In this document: piece after piece, positions 1-8,112 of the stretch
Layout of the letters: every line of letters starts with the position of its first letter
Numbering within the stretch: the stretch's first letter is position 1
Assembly: GCA_009861545.1 (NCBI GenBank)
Contig: VXME01000125.1
Location: forward strand, 1-54,018
Source of the DNA: Acidobacteriota bacterium
GTDB lineage: Bacteria; Acidobacteriota; Vicinamibacteria; Vicinamibacterales; UBA8438
DNA length: 54,018 bases
Direction: 5' to 3'
Made by a program: the position numbers and the translations under genes
The notes under the pieces: model-generated
Databases searched by the model: none
What the model saw: the letters and a program-made list of their open reading frames with translations, nothing else
Told to the model about the DNA's origin: nothing

Positions 1-20
1 CGTCCCCCCGCAGATCGCCC

Positions 21-1691
21 TCAACCCACCCATACCTGTTTCAGGAGAGCCAGATTTTCCCGCTGATTCCTGCGCACGGTCACGGAGCTGCCCGTCGTAT
101 CCAACCAGGTGTCGGGAAGCTTTGGGATGAAGTCCGCCGGTTTGTCCGGCCATGGCTCGGTTTGGCTGATGTAGAGATAACCTGCCACGCCGTCCTCGGT
201 GTCAAGGCGATCCGAAAGAGATCGGGTCATGTACACCGGGCGCCCGCCCTCGTTTTGTCCTCGCCGAACCGTGTAATACTCCTGGCCACATTCCCGGCAG
301 AACGCGAGAGCAAGCAGGATCTTGTCCCGGCCAGTCCCTGGCACGAACTGCTGTGCTCGTAGCGTAACGTGTCGGGTCTCCTCCGGCTCAAGCGAAGCGT
401 AGACCGCTTCGCCTTTCGAAACGAACTGATGCAGGCGGAACGCGAACAGCGGATGGCCGTTTGCATCCCTGCAGCCGTACGCCGACAGCAGTGTCTCACG
501 TAGCTGGGCCTCGCAAGAATCCCGATCCAGGTTCGTCAGTTTCGCAAGCGAAGCTGCGGCACCCTCGTCGCCGGATAGCGAGCGCGGCACGCACCGACCC
601 AGCCGTCCGCTTCCCGCTTCCCTTCGAACGCCAAGCGTCGTTTCAATCCAGGCAAACAACGGATCAGCCAGGATCGAGTCCGTATCCCTCTCCGGAAGTT
701 GAACCGGAGGCTGCAACCGGTTTCGGAGCCCCTCGACCACAATCGGGTCAGAGAAGTCCTGTTCCGGCGTAACGCGGCGAAGTGTCTCACCTATCACCCG
801 TTGGGGCTTGACCGTAACCCCGAACAGCCGGGATGCGAGGGCTGCCACTTCATTTCGCTGCTCGGCCCATGTGCCGCTGCCCGCGAGGGTTGCCGACGTA
901 CCGACGTGCAACAGTTGCTTCGCGACGCACGCCTCTCGCAGTCGGCGCACGAGCATCGCAACATCCGCGCCCTGACGTCCGCGGTAGGTGTGCAACTCGT
1001 CGAGTACAAGGAACCGCAGGCCCGTCGCCGCAGTGATTAGCTGGTAGTCCCAAGGCCGGGTCAGTACCAACTCCAGCATCACGTAGTTCGTAAGCAGGAT
1101 ATCGGGCGGATTGGAAATAATCTCCTTCCGCTCATCGTCGGGTTCCTGGCCGGTGTAGCGCCGGAAGGTCACCGGCGAATGACCGTCCGGGTAGCCCAAG
1201 CACAAGAACTTCTCAAGTTCGCCCATCTGGCTGTTGGCCAGCGCGTTCACGGGGTACACGATGATCGCCTGTATACCCTTACCGCTACCCCGGCGCAGAA
1301 CATGATCGACGATCGGCACGATGTACGCGAGGCTCTTGCCCGAACCCGTGCCCGTCGTCAGAACGTAGCTGTCGCCGGCGCGTGCCGCCCGGATCCCGTC
1401 GACCTGATGACGATGAAGCTGGAACGGCGCGCCGAGTCGTCCATCCTCGCGCTTCTCACGGAAGATGTTGATGCACTCTGGATGCAACTCACCCGCGTCG
1501 ATCAACTGCTGCAGTGTGTCACCAGACTCAAATGCCGGACTCAACTGGATGAGGGGATCCGGCCAGAGGAATCCGGTGTCCATCTCCTGATCCACGAGCT
1601 GGCGGATGCGTTCGTCCTTGATGGTGAGGAAGCTGCGGACGTACGCGCCGTAGTCTCGGATGACGTTGTCGCGCAAGCTGAAGACGTCCAT
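21..1691 (-). CDS. DEAD/DEAH-box SF2 helicase, N-terminal half, interrupted at the window edge
   Basis: The 556 residues begin with about 90 residues typical of DUF1998-type helicases. Walker A (TGTGSGKS) lies at about 113-120, motif II is DELH near 230 and motif III is SATL near 265. A CRECG cysteine pair lies in the second half. Relatives (DrmA, DruE, MrfA/YprA-like) usually exceed 1,000 residues and carry a second RecA lobe and DUF1998, both absent here. The reading frame ends in TGA at 21-23, right after the stretch that normally leads into the second lobe. The neighbouring frame stays open to the edge, so a frameshift, sequencing error or true truncation is likely. Proteins of this group act on DNA in phage defence (DISARM, Druantia) or repair (MrfA). 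The helicase assignment is firm; the subfamily and any defence role are inferred. Confidence 0.8.
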   Translation of the reverse strand: MDVFSLRDNVIRDYGAYVRSFLTIKDERIRQLVDQEMDTGFLWPDPLIQLSPAFESGDTLQQLIDAGELHPECINIFREKREDGRLGAPFQLHRHQVDGIRAARAGDSYVLTTGTGSGKSLAYIVPIVDHVLRRGSGKGIQAIIVYPVNALANSQMGELEKFLCLGYPDGHSPVTFRRYTGQEPDDERKEIISNPPDILLTNYVMLELVLTRPWDYQLITAATGLRFLVLDELHTYRGRQGADVAMLVRRLREACVAKQLLHVGTSATLAGSGTWAEQRNEVAALASRLFGVTVKPQRVIGETLRRVTPEQDFSDPIVVEGLRNRLQPPVQLPERDTDSILADPLFAWIETTLGVRREAGSGRLGRCVPRSLSGDEGAAASLAKLTNLDRDSCEAQLRETLLSAYGCRDANGHPLFAFRLHQFVSKGEAVYASLEPEETRHVTLRAQQFVPGTGRDKILLALAFCRECGQEYYTVRRGQNEGGRPVYMTRSLSDRLDTEDGVAGYLYISQTEPWPDKPADFIPKLPDTWLDTTGSSVTVRRNQRENLALLKQVWVG

Positions 1692-1934
1692 CTGAGGGTC
1701 TCTGATCGCTAGGGGCTAACCATCCCCCGGGGCGATCTTGTCATGCTCACCCGCCCAAATAGGTTGGACCTGCTTACCACGAGCTCCGTAACGAGAAGGT
1801 CGGTGACGTGCTCCGGTTCTGACTGGATTCCGCTCGACGCCGCCTCTCCTGTCGACCACGGCCGAGGCGACGGGCTGCGCCGCTGTCGGCGGTCGCTGTT
1901 TCCCGGGGTGACTCGTCATCCCTCTGCCTCGATA
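1692..1934. other. intergenic stretch with no recognised feature
   Basis: This 240-base stretch separates the helicase start from a small minus-strand gene. Short antisense frames are present but none has a ribosome site or a recognisable product. No strong hairpin was seen. Confidence 0.4.
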
Positions 1935-2138
1935 CTATGCGACGCGCTCGATCGTGATCCGGATCTTCGAGTTTCGGGACATCTTTCCGCTTCCGTAGAT
2001 CACGTCAAAATGTTCTCTCGGGATGTAGACAATCGGAACGGCCTTGTTGTTGCCGGGATCTTTGAACACATAGTAGTTGCCGCTGCCGCGCTCACTGATC
2101 GTGTCATAAGGCACACCGTCGTAAGTCAAATCGTCCAT
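1935..2138 (-). CDS. small hypothetical protein (67 aa)
   Basis: I do not recognise this protein. The ATG at 2138 is preferred over upstream ATGs at 2150 and 2183 because GAGGCGGGG lies just in front of it. The product is polar, with a central stretch (VPIVYIPREHF) that looks like beta strands and a basic C-terminal end. Base composition is lower in GC than most neighbours, as in the nearby 3.7-4.5 kb genes, which fits a transferred defence region. A small toxin or antitoxin is possible, but no family motif supports that. Confidence 0.45.
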   Translation of the reverse strand: MDDLTYDGVPYDTISERGSGNYYVFKDPGNNKAVPIVYIPREHFDVIYGSGKMSRNSKIRITIERVA

Positions 2139-2176
2139 ACCCCGCCTCATTTTCACCAGGATGGTAGCACTTGACC

Positions 2177-3551
2177 CTAGCACGCCGCTAGTGGGCGGTC
2201 AAGTCCCCTTTGAGAACCAAAACGGTCCTGGATGCACTGTGTTAAGGCGAGAAACGAGTGCGGTCGCGACCGCTCGCGGCGCCGCGCCCACTCGCGGTCA
2301 TGTGGTAGAACGCGGCTGCGGCGCTTACGTGCCACGCCGGCAGCAGACCAAACAGCAGGCCGGCCAGGAGCTACGCGGCCAAGTTGAACAGCAGGGTCGT
2401 GGAGCCAAATCGAGTTCTCCTCCAGCCGCGGCAACATCGGCAGACCGAAGCGGACCAGCAGCCGCACAGGCAGCGCCAGGAGCAGCGTCGCGACGGCCGC
2501 CCGCCACGCCGAACGCCCGGCGCCACGAGAAGGACCGATCCGGCCAGCCGCGCGGGTCTCGGGGAGGGGGCGCGAAATCGCCACCTCGCCGTGACGCGTT
2601 TTGGCGCGGACCAAAAACAGGTTGGAGACGTTGGCGCAGTCGGTGCGCAGCAGTAACCCGGCCGCGCTCAGCGGGATCCACAACGTCGTCTGGATGTCGC
2701 CGACCACTCGCGGCTAGAGCGGCACGATCAGCGGCTGGTACTCCCTCGCCATGACCGGGGCAGCAGACCGGTCGGGAAGGCAACTCCTTCAGATCGGTCA
2801 CACCGGGCGCTAATCGTGCGGCGCAGTTCGACAGCATGGCGCCTCGGTCTCGGCCCGGAACCTGCTCCAGCGACGCCCCGTCCGCCATGCGCACCACGCC
2901 GTTCAGCCCGAAGAAGTCCAGCCGTACGTTCTCCGGGTCGAGGCGCATCGGCCGCGACAGGGCGGTCTCCGGCCGCGGAAACGCGAAACCCGGGGGCATA
3001 GTAACCCCCACAATCGCGACGCTCTCGCGATCGGTCTTTACGACCCGCCCCACGACGCCGGGATCCGTGCCGAATCGGCTCCTCCACAACCCGTCGCCGA
3101 GCACGACCACCGGGGCGGCGCCCGGCCGGTCCTCCTCGGCTGTGAACGGGCGACCGAGGCGCGGCGGCGTCCGCAGCACGTCGAAGAGCGACGCGGTGAC
3201 GCTGGCCGCCGGCACGCGCTGCGCGTTGTCCGGATCGGTGAAGCCGACCGCCACGTCGCTGAATCCCGCCACGCCGGCGAGGGTGCGGCTGTGCTCCTGG
3301 TAGAGGAAATGGAGCACATCCGACATCGGAAGGTCGTCGAGCGGTCCGAGTTGCCGGGCCGCGTTCCAGAGCAGGACAAGCCGCTCGGATTCCGGGAACG
3401 GCAGCGGCCGCAGCAGCACCGCGTTGACGACGGTGAAGATCGCGACGGTCGCGCCGACGGCGACCGTCAGCGTCAGCAGGGAGAGGAGAGTGCGGCCCGG
3501 GTTGCCCGCGGCGCGGCGCCACAGGAGCCGGAGCTGCGAAGAGAGCGACAT
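2177..3551 (-). pseudogene. decayed ADOP/MacB-type ABC permease
   Basis: The first 240 residues are a clear MacB-family start: a cytoplasmic leader, a transmembrane helix near 20-45 ending in VNAVLLRPLPFP, then the periplasmic core with the FRVLG-type segment seen here as FDVLRTPPRLGRPF. Near 2790 the meaning moves to other frames. The expected later segment (NVSNLFLVRAKTRHGEVA) is found in the frame covering 2177-2707, and the last transmembrane part is scrambled. At least two frame changes and loss of the 3' end make a working permease unlikely. ADOP permeases are a hallmark expansion of Acidobacteriota, which supports the suggested host. Confidence 0.75.
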
Positions 3552-3702
3552 GCTCTCCTACTGTAGGGACCCCGGCGGCCCGAGCACATGCCGACCACGC
3601 GGTCAGGATTGAGACCGTGGAAGATGTCGGCGATCGACGCGCCGCGAGTCGCTGGCTGCCACCTAACAGCAGTCCGAGAATCCGCCCTGATGGCGTTGAT
3701 TA

Positions 3703-4344
3703 CTATGAGCCCGGCGCGACATCACCCGACGTCAGCGTGTACCAGATCGTCCAGATGAGCCCCATCGCGGCAAGGAGACTGCCTGCTACTCTGACCACGA
3801 ACTGAAGAAGAAACCGGCGGCTTTCGCTCTGTTCCTTCGCGCGGTCTTCATCGATCATCGCGTTGAGGTCATCGCGACTGCCGTCGAGCACGCGGACCGC
3901 ATCGCGCAACTGCCGGAACAACTCCATGTACTCCGTGGTCTGCTGTTGTACCGACGCGCGGCTGCCCCGGCCCTGAGCCAGCGTAGCCTGCGCTCCGATC
4001 GCGAGCGCACGGATGTTGGGATAGTCCCTGACGACGCGGCTGACAACGACGTCGTTGTAGTCATCCTGAAAGCGCCCAATCTCGTCGATCGCGTACAGGA
4101 TCCCCGCCTCGGCGGCGTCGTACATCGCGCGCTCACAGTGGTTCTTGGCTTTTCTGAGTTCGTCAGGCTTGGAGATCTGCTTCTGGCCGTCGAGCGCTTG
4201 GAGCAAGTGGTGCCCAGCGTATCTGAGTTCGTTGTTGGCAGGAACGGCGACCGCGGACCGAAACTGTGCGACTTCGCGCGTGAATCGATCGGCGGTCTCG
4301 TAGCTCTCGGTGAGTTCGGAGACAGACGGGAATTCGGGCGGCAT
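3703..4344 (-). CDS. helical protein with C-terminal membrane anchor (213 aa), unknown function
   Basis: I do not recognise a family. The protein is mostly charged helix, with possible coiled coil around 130-175. It ends in one hydrophobic segment at about 178-203 (LLQFVVRVAGSLLAAMGLIW) followed by a short polar tail, so it is probably tail-anchored with the helical part in the cytoplasm. The start is 3 bases after the stop of the preceding 69-residue gene, so the two are almost surely co-transcribed. Their place between two helicase loci suggests an accessory or defence role, but that is only context. Confidence 0.65.
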   Translation of the reverse strand: MPPEFPSVSELTESYETADRFTREVAQFRSAVAVPANNELRYAGHHLLQALDGQKQISKPDELRKAKNHCERAMYDAAEAGILYAIDEIGRFQDDYNDVVVSRVVRDYPNIRALAIGAQATLAQGRGSRASVQQQTTEYMELFRQLRDAVRVLDGSRDDLNAMIDEDRAKEQSESRRFLLQFVVRVAGSLLAAMGLIWTIWYTLTSGDVAPGS

Positions 4345-4347
4345 CGG

Positions 4348-4557
4348 TCAGAGCTTGCGCGCCAGCACTCGCTCACGCTCGCGATCGATGTCTTCGCGAG
4401 TTGTGAATTGACCCTGCTGCAGTCGAACGTTTCCGCTGCTCAGGTTGGACACGATCCGCCTGTCCGTCTCACGTCGCTTGGACTCGTCGGAAGCTGGCGG
4501 CGCAGGACGGGTTCGGACGCCGAACGCCGAGCGTGCTGCCTGAATCAGCTTCTTCAT
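4348..4557 (-). CDS. small basic protein (69 aa) upstream of the anchored protein
   Basis: I do not recognise this protein. The ATG at 4557 follows a strong GGGAGGGAGA ribosome site, which rules out the longer frame from 4614. It begins with a short amphipathic basic helix (MKKLIQAARSAFG) and continues as a charged helix rich in Arg and Glu. It stops 3 bases before the anchored protein, suggesting one operon and possibly one complex. Function is unknown. Confidence 0.6.
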   Translation of the reverse strand: MKKLIQAARSAFGVRTRPAPPASDESKRRETDRRIVSNLSSGNVRLQQGQFTTREDIDRERERVLARKL

Positions 4558-4887
4558 CAGGGACTCTCCCTCCCTGCCCTGCCTTCGGGCGTGTCCCGTA
4601 CGCGCAAAACCCACCGCTCAGCGAGAATCCGCTGAACTTTGGCCCAACCCATGGTGAATTCTGTGGAAAACCGGATCCCGCGTCAACGGATATGGCCGCG
4701 ACTCGCCCCGACCCGGCTGGAGCGTCCTGATCCCGTTGGGCGCGCACCGCTCGATGGGCACGCCACGAAATTGTGACTGAGATTCCGGCAACAGCATGCC
4801 CACGCACTCCACTAAACTTCCACTCTGCAATAGCTTACAGCAAAGCGAAAAGCGATCCGGCTGTGGGAAGTAACTCTTGCGCAACGC
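4558..4887. other. intergenic region, 330 bases, no gene seen
   Basis: This gap lies between the small two-gene unit and the end of the large helicase. It should hold the promoter of the 69-residue gene, but no convincing -35/-10 pair stands out. One TTTTCCACA sequence resembles a DnaA box, but it stands alone and is not taken as an origin. Confidence 0.4.
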
Positions 4888-7800
4888 TCACAATTCGCCC
4901 GGGTCTCCGGTCACCCGTGGCGACAGATCCACCGCCCAGTCTCTGAGCCTCGCGACATCGACGCCTGCGCGATCCAGCAGCGTGACCAGCTCCTCCTGCC
5001 GCGGCTGCCCGAAGACCACCCGGTAGGCGGCAAGCTGCCGCTTCAACCGGTCGAACGCCTCGACCTCCGCCGTGTACGGCAGTTGCGGCACATGGCGCTC
5101 CACCCGGTGTTCGCCCGGAGCCATCCAGTGCGGAACCAGGTCGCTCTCCTCGGCATCCCGCGCGCACTGATTCGCCAGCTCGAACATCAACTTCCAGATG
5201 TCGTCGCCCGCGCTCCACGCCGCGAAGGCATCCTCAGCGTGGGAGGCAGCGACGTTCCGGCGGACGGCATGCCCCTTGTACCGGTGAATCCGCCCTTCAC
5301 GCTGCTCCAGGTCCACCGGATTGCCCGGCAGGTTCCAGTGGACCAGGCGGTGGCACCAGGGATGGAAATCGAGCCCCTCCTGCCCTATCGACGTGCTGGT
5401 GAGCACGAAAGGCCGGAACGGGCTGTTGAACGCGGCGCGGACGGCGTCCTGGGTGATCTGCTCGCCGTCGTCCGTGCGGCCGTGGCCGAAGCGTAGTGCG
5501 AACACGGTGCGGACGCGGATCGCGTCGCGTTCGACGATGGCGCCGGATGCTCCTGGCTCGGCCCGGAAGAACTCGGCGTGGACACGGGCGCGCGCCGGGT
5601 GCACCACCGGGACGAGCTTTCGCGCGCACTTGGCGGCGGTCTCGTCCGGGCTGGCGTCCTCGGACCACGAGTCCTGCTCCCAGAGGAGATGCCACTGCTC
5701 GTCGAGCACCGCCTGCAGATTGCCCTGCCGGCAGTAGTGCAGCACGAGCCGCCAGTAGGCCGACTCGTCGCCGACGGCCGCGGTCCCGGCGGCGAGCTGT
5801 CGCAGCAGCGAGACCACGGCCGGCCGGTTGAAGAGGCGCCAGAACGCGTCGGCGATCAGCGCCGCGAGCCGGCGGCGCGTGGCGTCACGAACCTCGCTCC
5901 CGCCGCTCAGACTGCGGGCCGCGAGAATCGCCGGCGAGCCGAGGGCGAGGTCCGTGAGCAGCTCGGCGAGGTCAGGAGGCCGCCGGCCGAGCGATTGCGG
6001 GTCGACCGCGAGCAGATCGTCGACGTACGCGCCGAAGACGTCCGGATTCGGCTGCGGGAGCTGCTCGTTGTCCGACGCCCCGGAAAGCTCGCCGTCACGC
6101 CACGTCCGCAGGAAGGCCGGCAGTTCCGGATCCAGCAGGAGCGGCGCGGCCCATTCCCACCGATCGTCGACGGTCCCCGCCTGCGGGTTCGGCAGCCGCG
6201 GGTCCGAGAGCAAGTCGTCGACCTGGGCGCGCACCCACGCCCGGCGATCCTGCCCGGGCGGCGCGGCGAGCGGATGCGCCCGATCCGCCAGCGGCAGGCA
6301 CGGCAGCAGCAACAGGAGGAGTCGGTGACGGGATCGGACGCCGGCCGCTGTCTGCGTCAGCCGCAGCAGCGGCCGCTGCTGCGCGTCGGGGTTGTCGTAG
6401 GAATCGAGCCGGCCGCCCATCATCAGCCGTTCCGCTTCGTAGCTGAGGACGGCGCTGACGACGTCCGGCACCAGGTTCCAGGCCGAGAACAACAGCCGCT
6501 TCGTCGCGTGTTCCTTGCCCTCGAACGGTCCCTCCAGCGGCCAGTACGGCAGCGTGGGCGGCATCCACAGCAGGCGCCACAGTCCTTCGTCGATCAACTC
6601 CCCGACCAGCTCCCGCAACTTGGCGTTCCCCGGGTCGATGCTGCCCCACGACCGCAACGTCGCCGCCTTCAGAAAGGCCGCATCGTGGCGCTGGAGCGCA
6701 TCGACGATCTTGTCCGGGGGACGGGACGCGCCGAGCGCCTCGACGAGGAGCTCGTGGAACTTGTAGCCGTGCATGAAGTGCGCGAGATACGGCGCCGACT
6801 TCCAGAACGGCATCGGATCCTGGTTGCCGACGGCGCGGAACAGCGCGTCGGCGGCGAGGTACTGCCGCACGTCGCTCGCGGTGACGGGGGTGGTGCGCCG
6901 GTCCTCGGCCACCATCGCGTCCCGGTCCTCGCTGGCCGCGACCCGCTCGGTGCGCGCCATCACGTCCCGCAGCGAGTCTTCGACCGCGCGCTTCGCCCGC
7001 TCGACGCGTTCCACCTGGTCCGGCTCCCCGCCGGCCGCGCGTCGCAGCGCCGCCCCGAAGCGCGACAACTGCTGCTTGAGCTCCTCTACGAGGGCGTCGT
7101 CGTCGCCGAGCAGGAACCGCGTGGTGGCCAGGAAATCCTCGTAGTGATCCTCGTGCTCGATTTCCGCGTCGGCGGTGTAGAGCTTGTACGGCGTCGCGGA
7201 GAGCAGGAGCGTGCGCACTCGTTTCCTGTCATGCGCCTCGGCCTGGAACAGCTCCTGCGCCAGTTCCGCCGCGGCGTCGCGCTCGGTCCCCTGCGTACCT
7301 AACAGATTCTTGAAGCGCTGGAACTCGTCCAGGATGAGCAGATCGGGCTCGAGCGCCTTGACGCACGCGCCGGCCAGCACGCGGCGCAAGTCGGAGATGA
7401 CCCGGTCGCGCTGGTACCGGGCTTCGGCCGGCCAGCGGTGATAGCGGCGGAACGTGGTGTCGAGAAGACCTCGCAGCCTCTCGTCCAATTTCGGCTGCTC
7501 GCGGAACGCCGCCTCGAAGCGCCGGCGTATCGTGGCGTCGATGGGCCGGGGGTTGTTCTTCAGCCGCCAGCGCCACTCGTCCGTCCTGGTGATCCCTCCC
7601 TGCAGGAGATTCATCAGCGCCGTATGCTGGTCCATCAACGGCTGGAGCAGTTGAAACAGCACTTCCCGCTCCTCGCCCCGGCCGGTCGAGTGTCCCAGGT
7701 CCAACGAGGTGCCGGGGGTGAAGCTGACGAAGTTCAGCTTGCTGTCGGCGAGTCCGGACTCGCCCTCCCGACGCGCCAGCTCCGTGGCCAGCATCGTCAG

Positions 7801-8112
7801 GCGAGTCGCCAACGCGAACGACCCTTCTTCCGCCGCGCCCACCTGCAGCTTCGGGAGATTGGCGCGCGCGATGCTGCCGTTGCTGCAGATGTAGACGATG
7901 TCGATCCGGTCGACGTCGTTCCAGAGGTGATCGATGGCGCGGGCGATGATGCCGCGGGCGACCAGCGTCTTGCCGAGGCCCACCTCGTCGGCCACCAGGA
8001 AGCGCCCGGTGCCGTTCTCCGCCTGGAACAGGCGGTGGAAGGCGTGCTGCACCGTGCGGCGCTGAAACGGCTTGAGGGGCTTGAGACTCGCCTCGACGGA
8101 TGGTCGCTTCAT
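4888..8112 (-). CDS. SNF2-type SF2 helicase/translocase (1074 aa), third gene of a DUF6361-PLD-helicase operon
   Basis: Motif I is DEVGLGKT at about 42-49, the SNF2 style of Walker A. Motif II is DEFQR in a LLILDEFQRFKN context and motif III is LLLSATPYKLY. The C-terminal lobe has LTSTSIGQEGLDFHPWC (motif V) and QREGRIHRYKGH (motif VI), so both RecA lobes are intact. A long insert of roughly 450 residues separates the lobes, as in large defence helicases such as DrmD and DpdE. The ATG overlaps the stop of the PLD gene (ATGA, 8109-8112), so translation is coupled. The protein probably moves on double-stranded DNA using ATP, possibly feeding it to the PLD partner; that partnership is inferred from gene order. 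Confidence 0.88.
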   Translation of the reverse strand: MKRPSVEASLKPLKPFQRRTVQHAFHRLFQAENGTGRFLVADEVGLGKTLVARGIIARAIDHLWNDVDRIDIVYICSNGSIARANLPKLQVGAAEEGSFALATRLTMLATELARREGESGLADSKLNFVSFTPGTSLDLGHSTGRGEEREVLFQLLQPLMDQHTALMNLLQGGITRTDEWRWRLKNNPRPIDATIRRRFEAAFREQPKLDERLRGLLDTTFRRYHRWPAEARYQRDRVISDLRRVLAGACVKALEPDLLILDEFQRFKNLLGTQGTERDAAAELAQELFQAEAHDRKRVRTLLLSATPYKLYTADAEIEHEDHYEDFLATTRFLLGDDDALVEELKQQLSRFGAALRRAAGGEPDQVERVERAKRAVEDSLRDVMARTERVAASEDRDAMVAEDRRTTPVTASDVRQYLAADALFRAVGNQDPMPFWKSAPYLAHFMHGYKFHELLVEALGASRPPDKIVDALQRHDAAFLKAATLRSWGSIDPGNAKLRELVGELIDEGLWRLLWMPPTLPYWPLEGPFEGKEHATKRLLFSAWNLVPDVVSAVLSYEAERLMMGGRLDSYDNPDAQQRPLLRLTQTAAGVRSRHRLLLLLLPCLPLADRAHPLAAPPGQDRRAWVRAQVDDLLSDPRLPNPQAGTVDDRWEWAAPLLLDPELPAFLRTWRDGELSGASDNEQLPQPNPDVFGAYVDDLLAVDPQSLGRRPPDLAELLTDLALGSPAILAARSLSGGSEVRDATRRRLAALIADAFWRLFNRPAVVSLLRQLAAGTAAVGDESAYWRLVLHYCRQGNLQAVLDEQWHLLWEQDSWSEDASPDETAAKCARKLVPVVHPARARVHAEFFRAEPGASGAIVERDAIRVRTVFALRFGHGRTDDGEQITQDAVRAAFNSPFRPFVLTSTSIGQEGLDFHPWCHRLVHWNLPGNPVDLEQREGRIHRYKGHAVRRNVAASHAEDAFAAWSAGDDIWKLMFELANQCARDAEESDLVPHWMAPGEHRVERHVPQLPYTAEVEAFDRLKRQLAAYRVVFGQPRQEELVTLLDRAGVDVARLRDWAVDLSPRVTGDPGEL

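Noticed and set aside
4660-4700. DnaA-box-like TTTTCCACA
   Set aside because: There is one isolated copy, with no dnaA, dnaN or further boxes, so no origin is called.
5578-7302. Plus-strand open frame of 574 codons inside the helicase gene
   Set aside because: It is antisense to conserved helicase parts and is Arg/Glu/Gly-rich without motifs.
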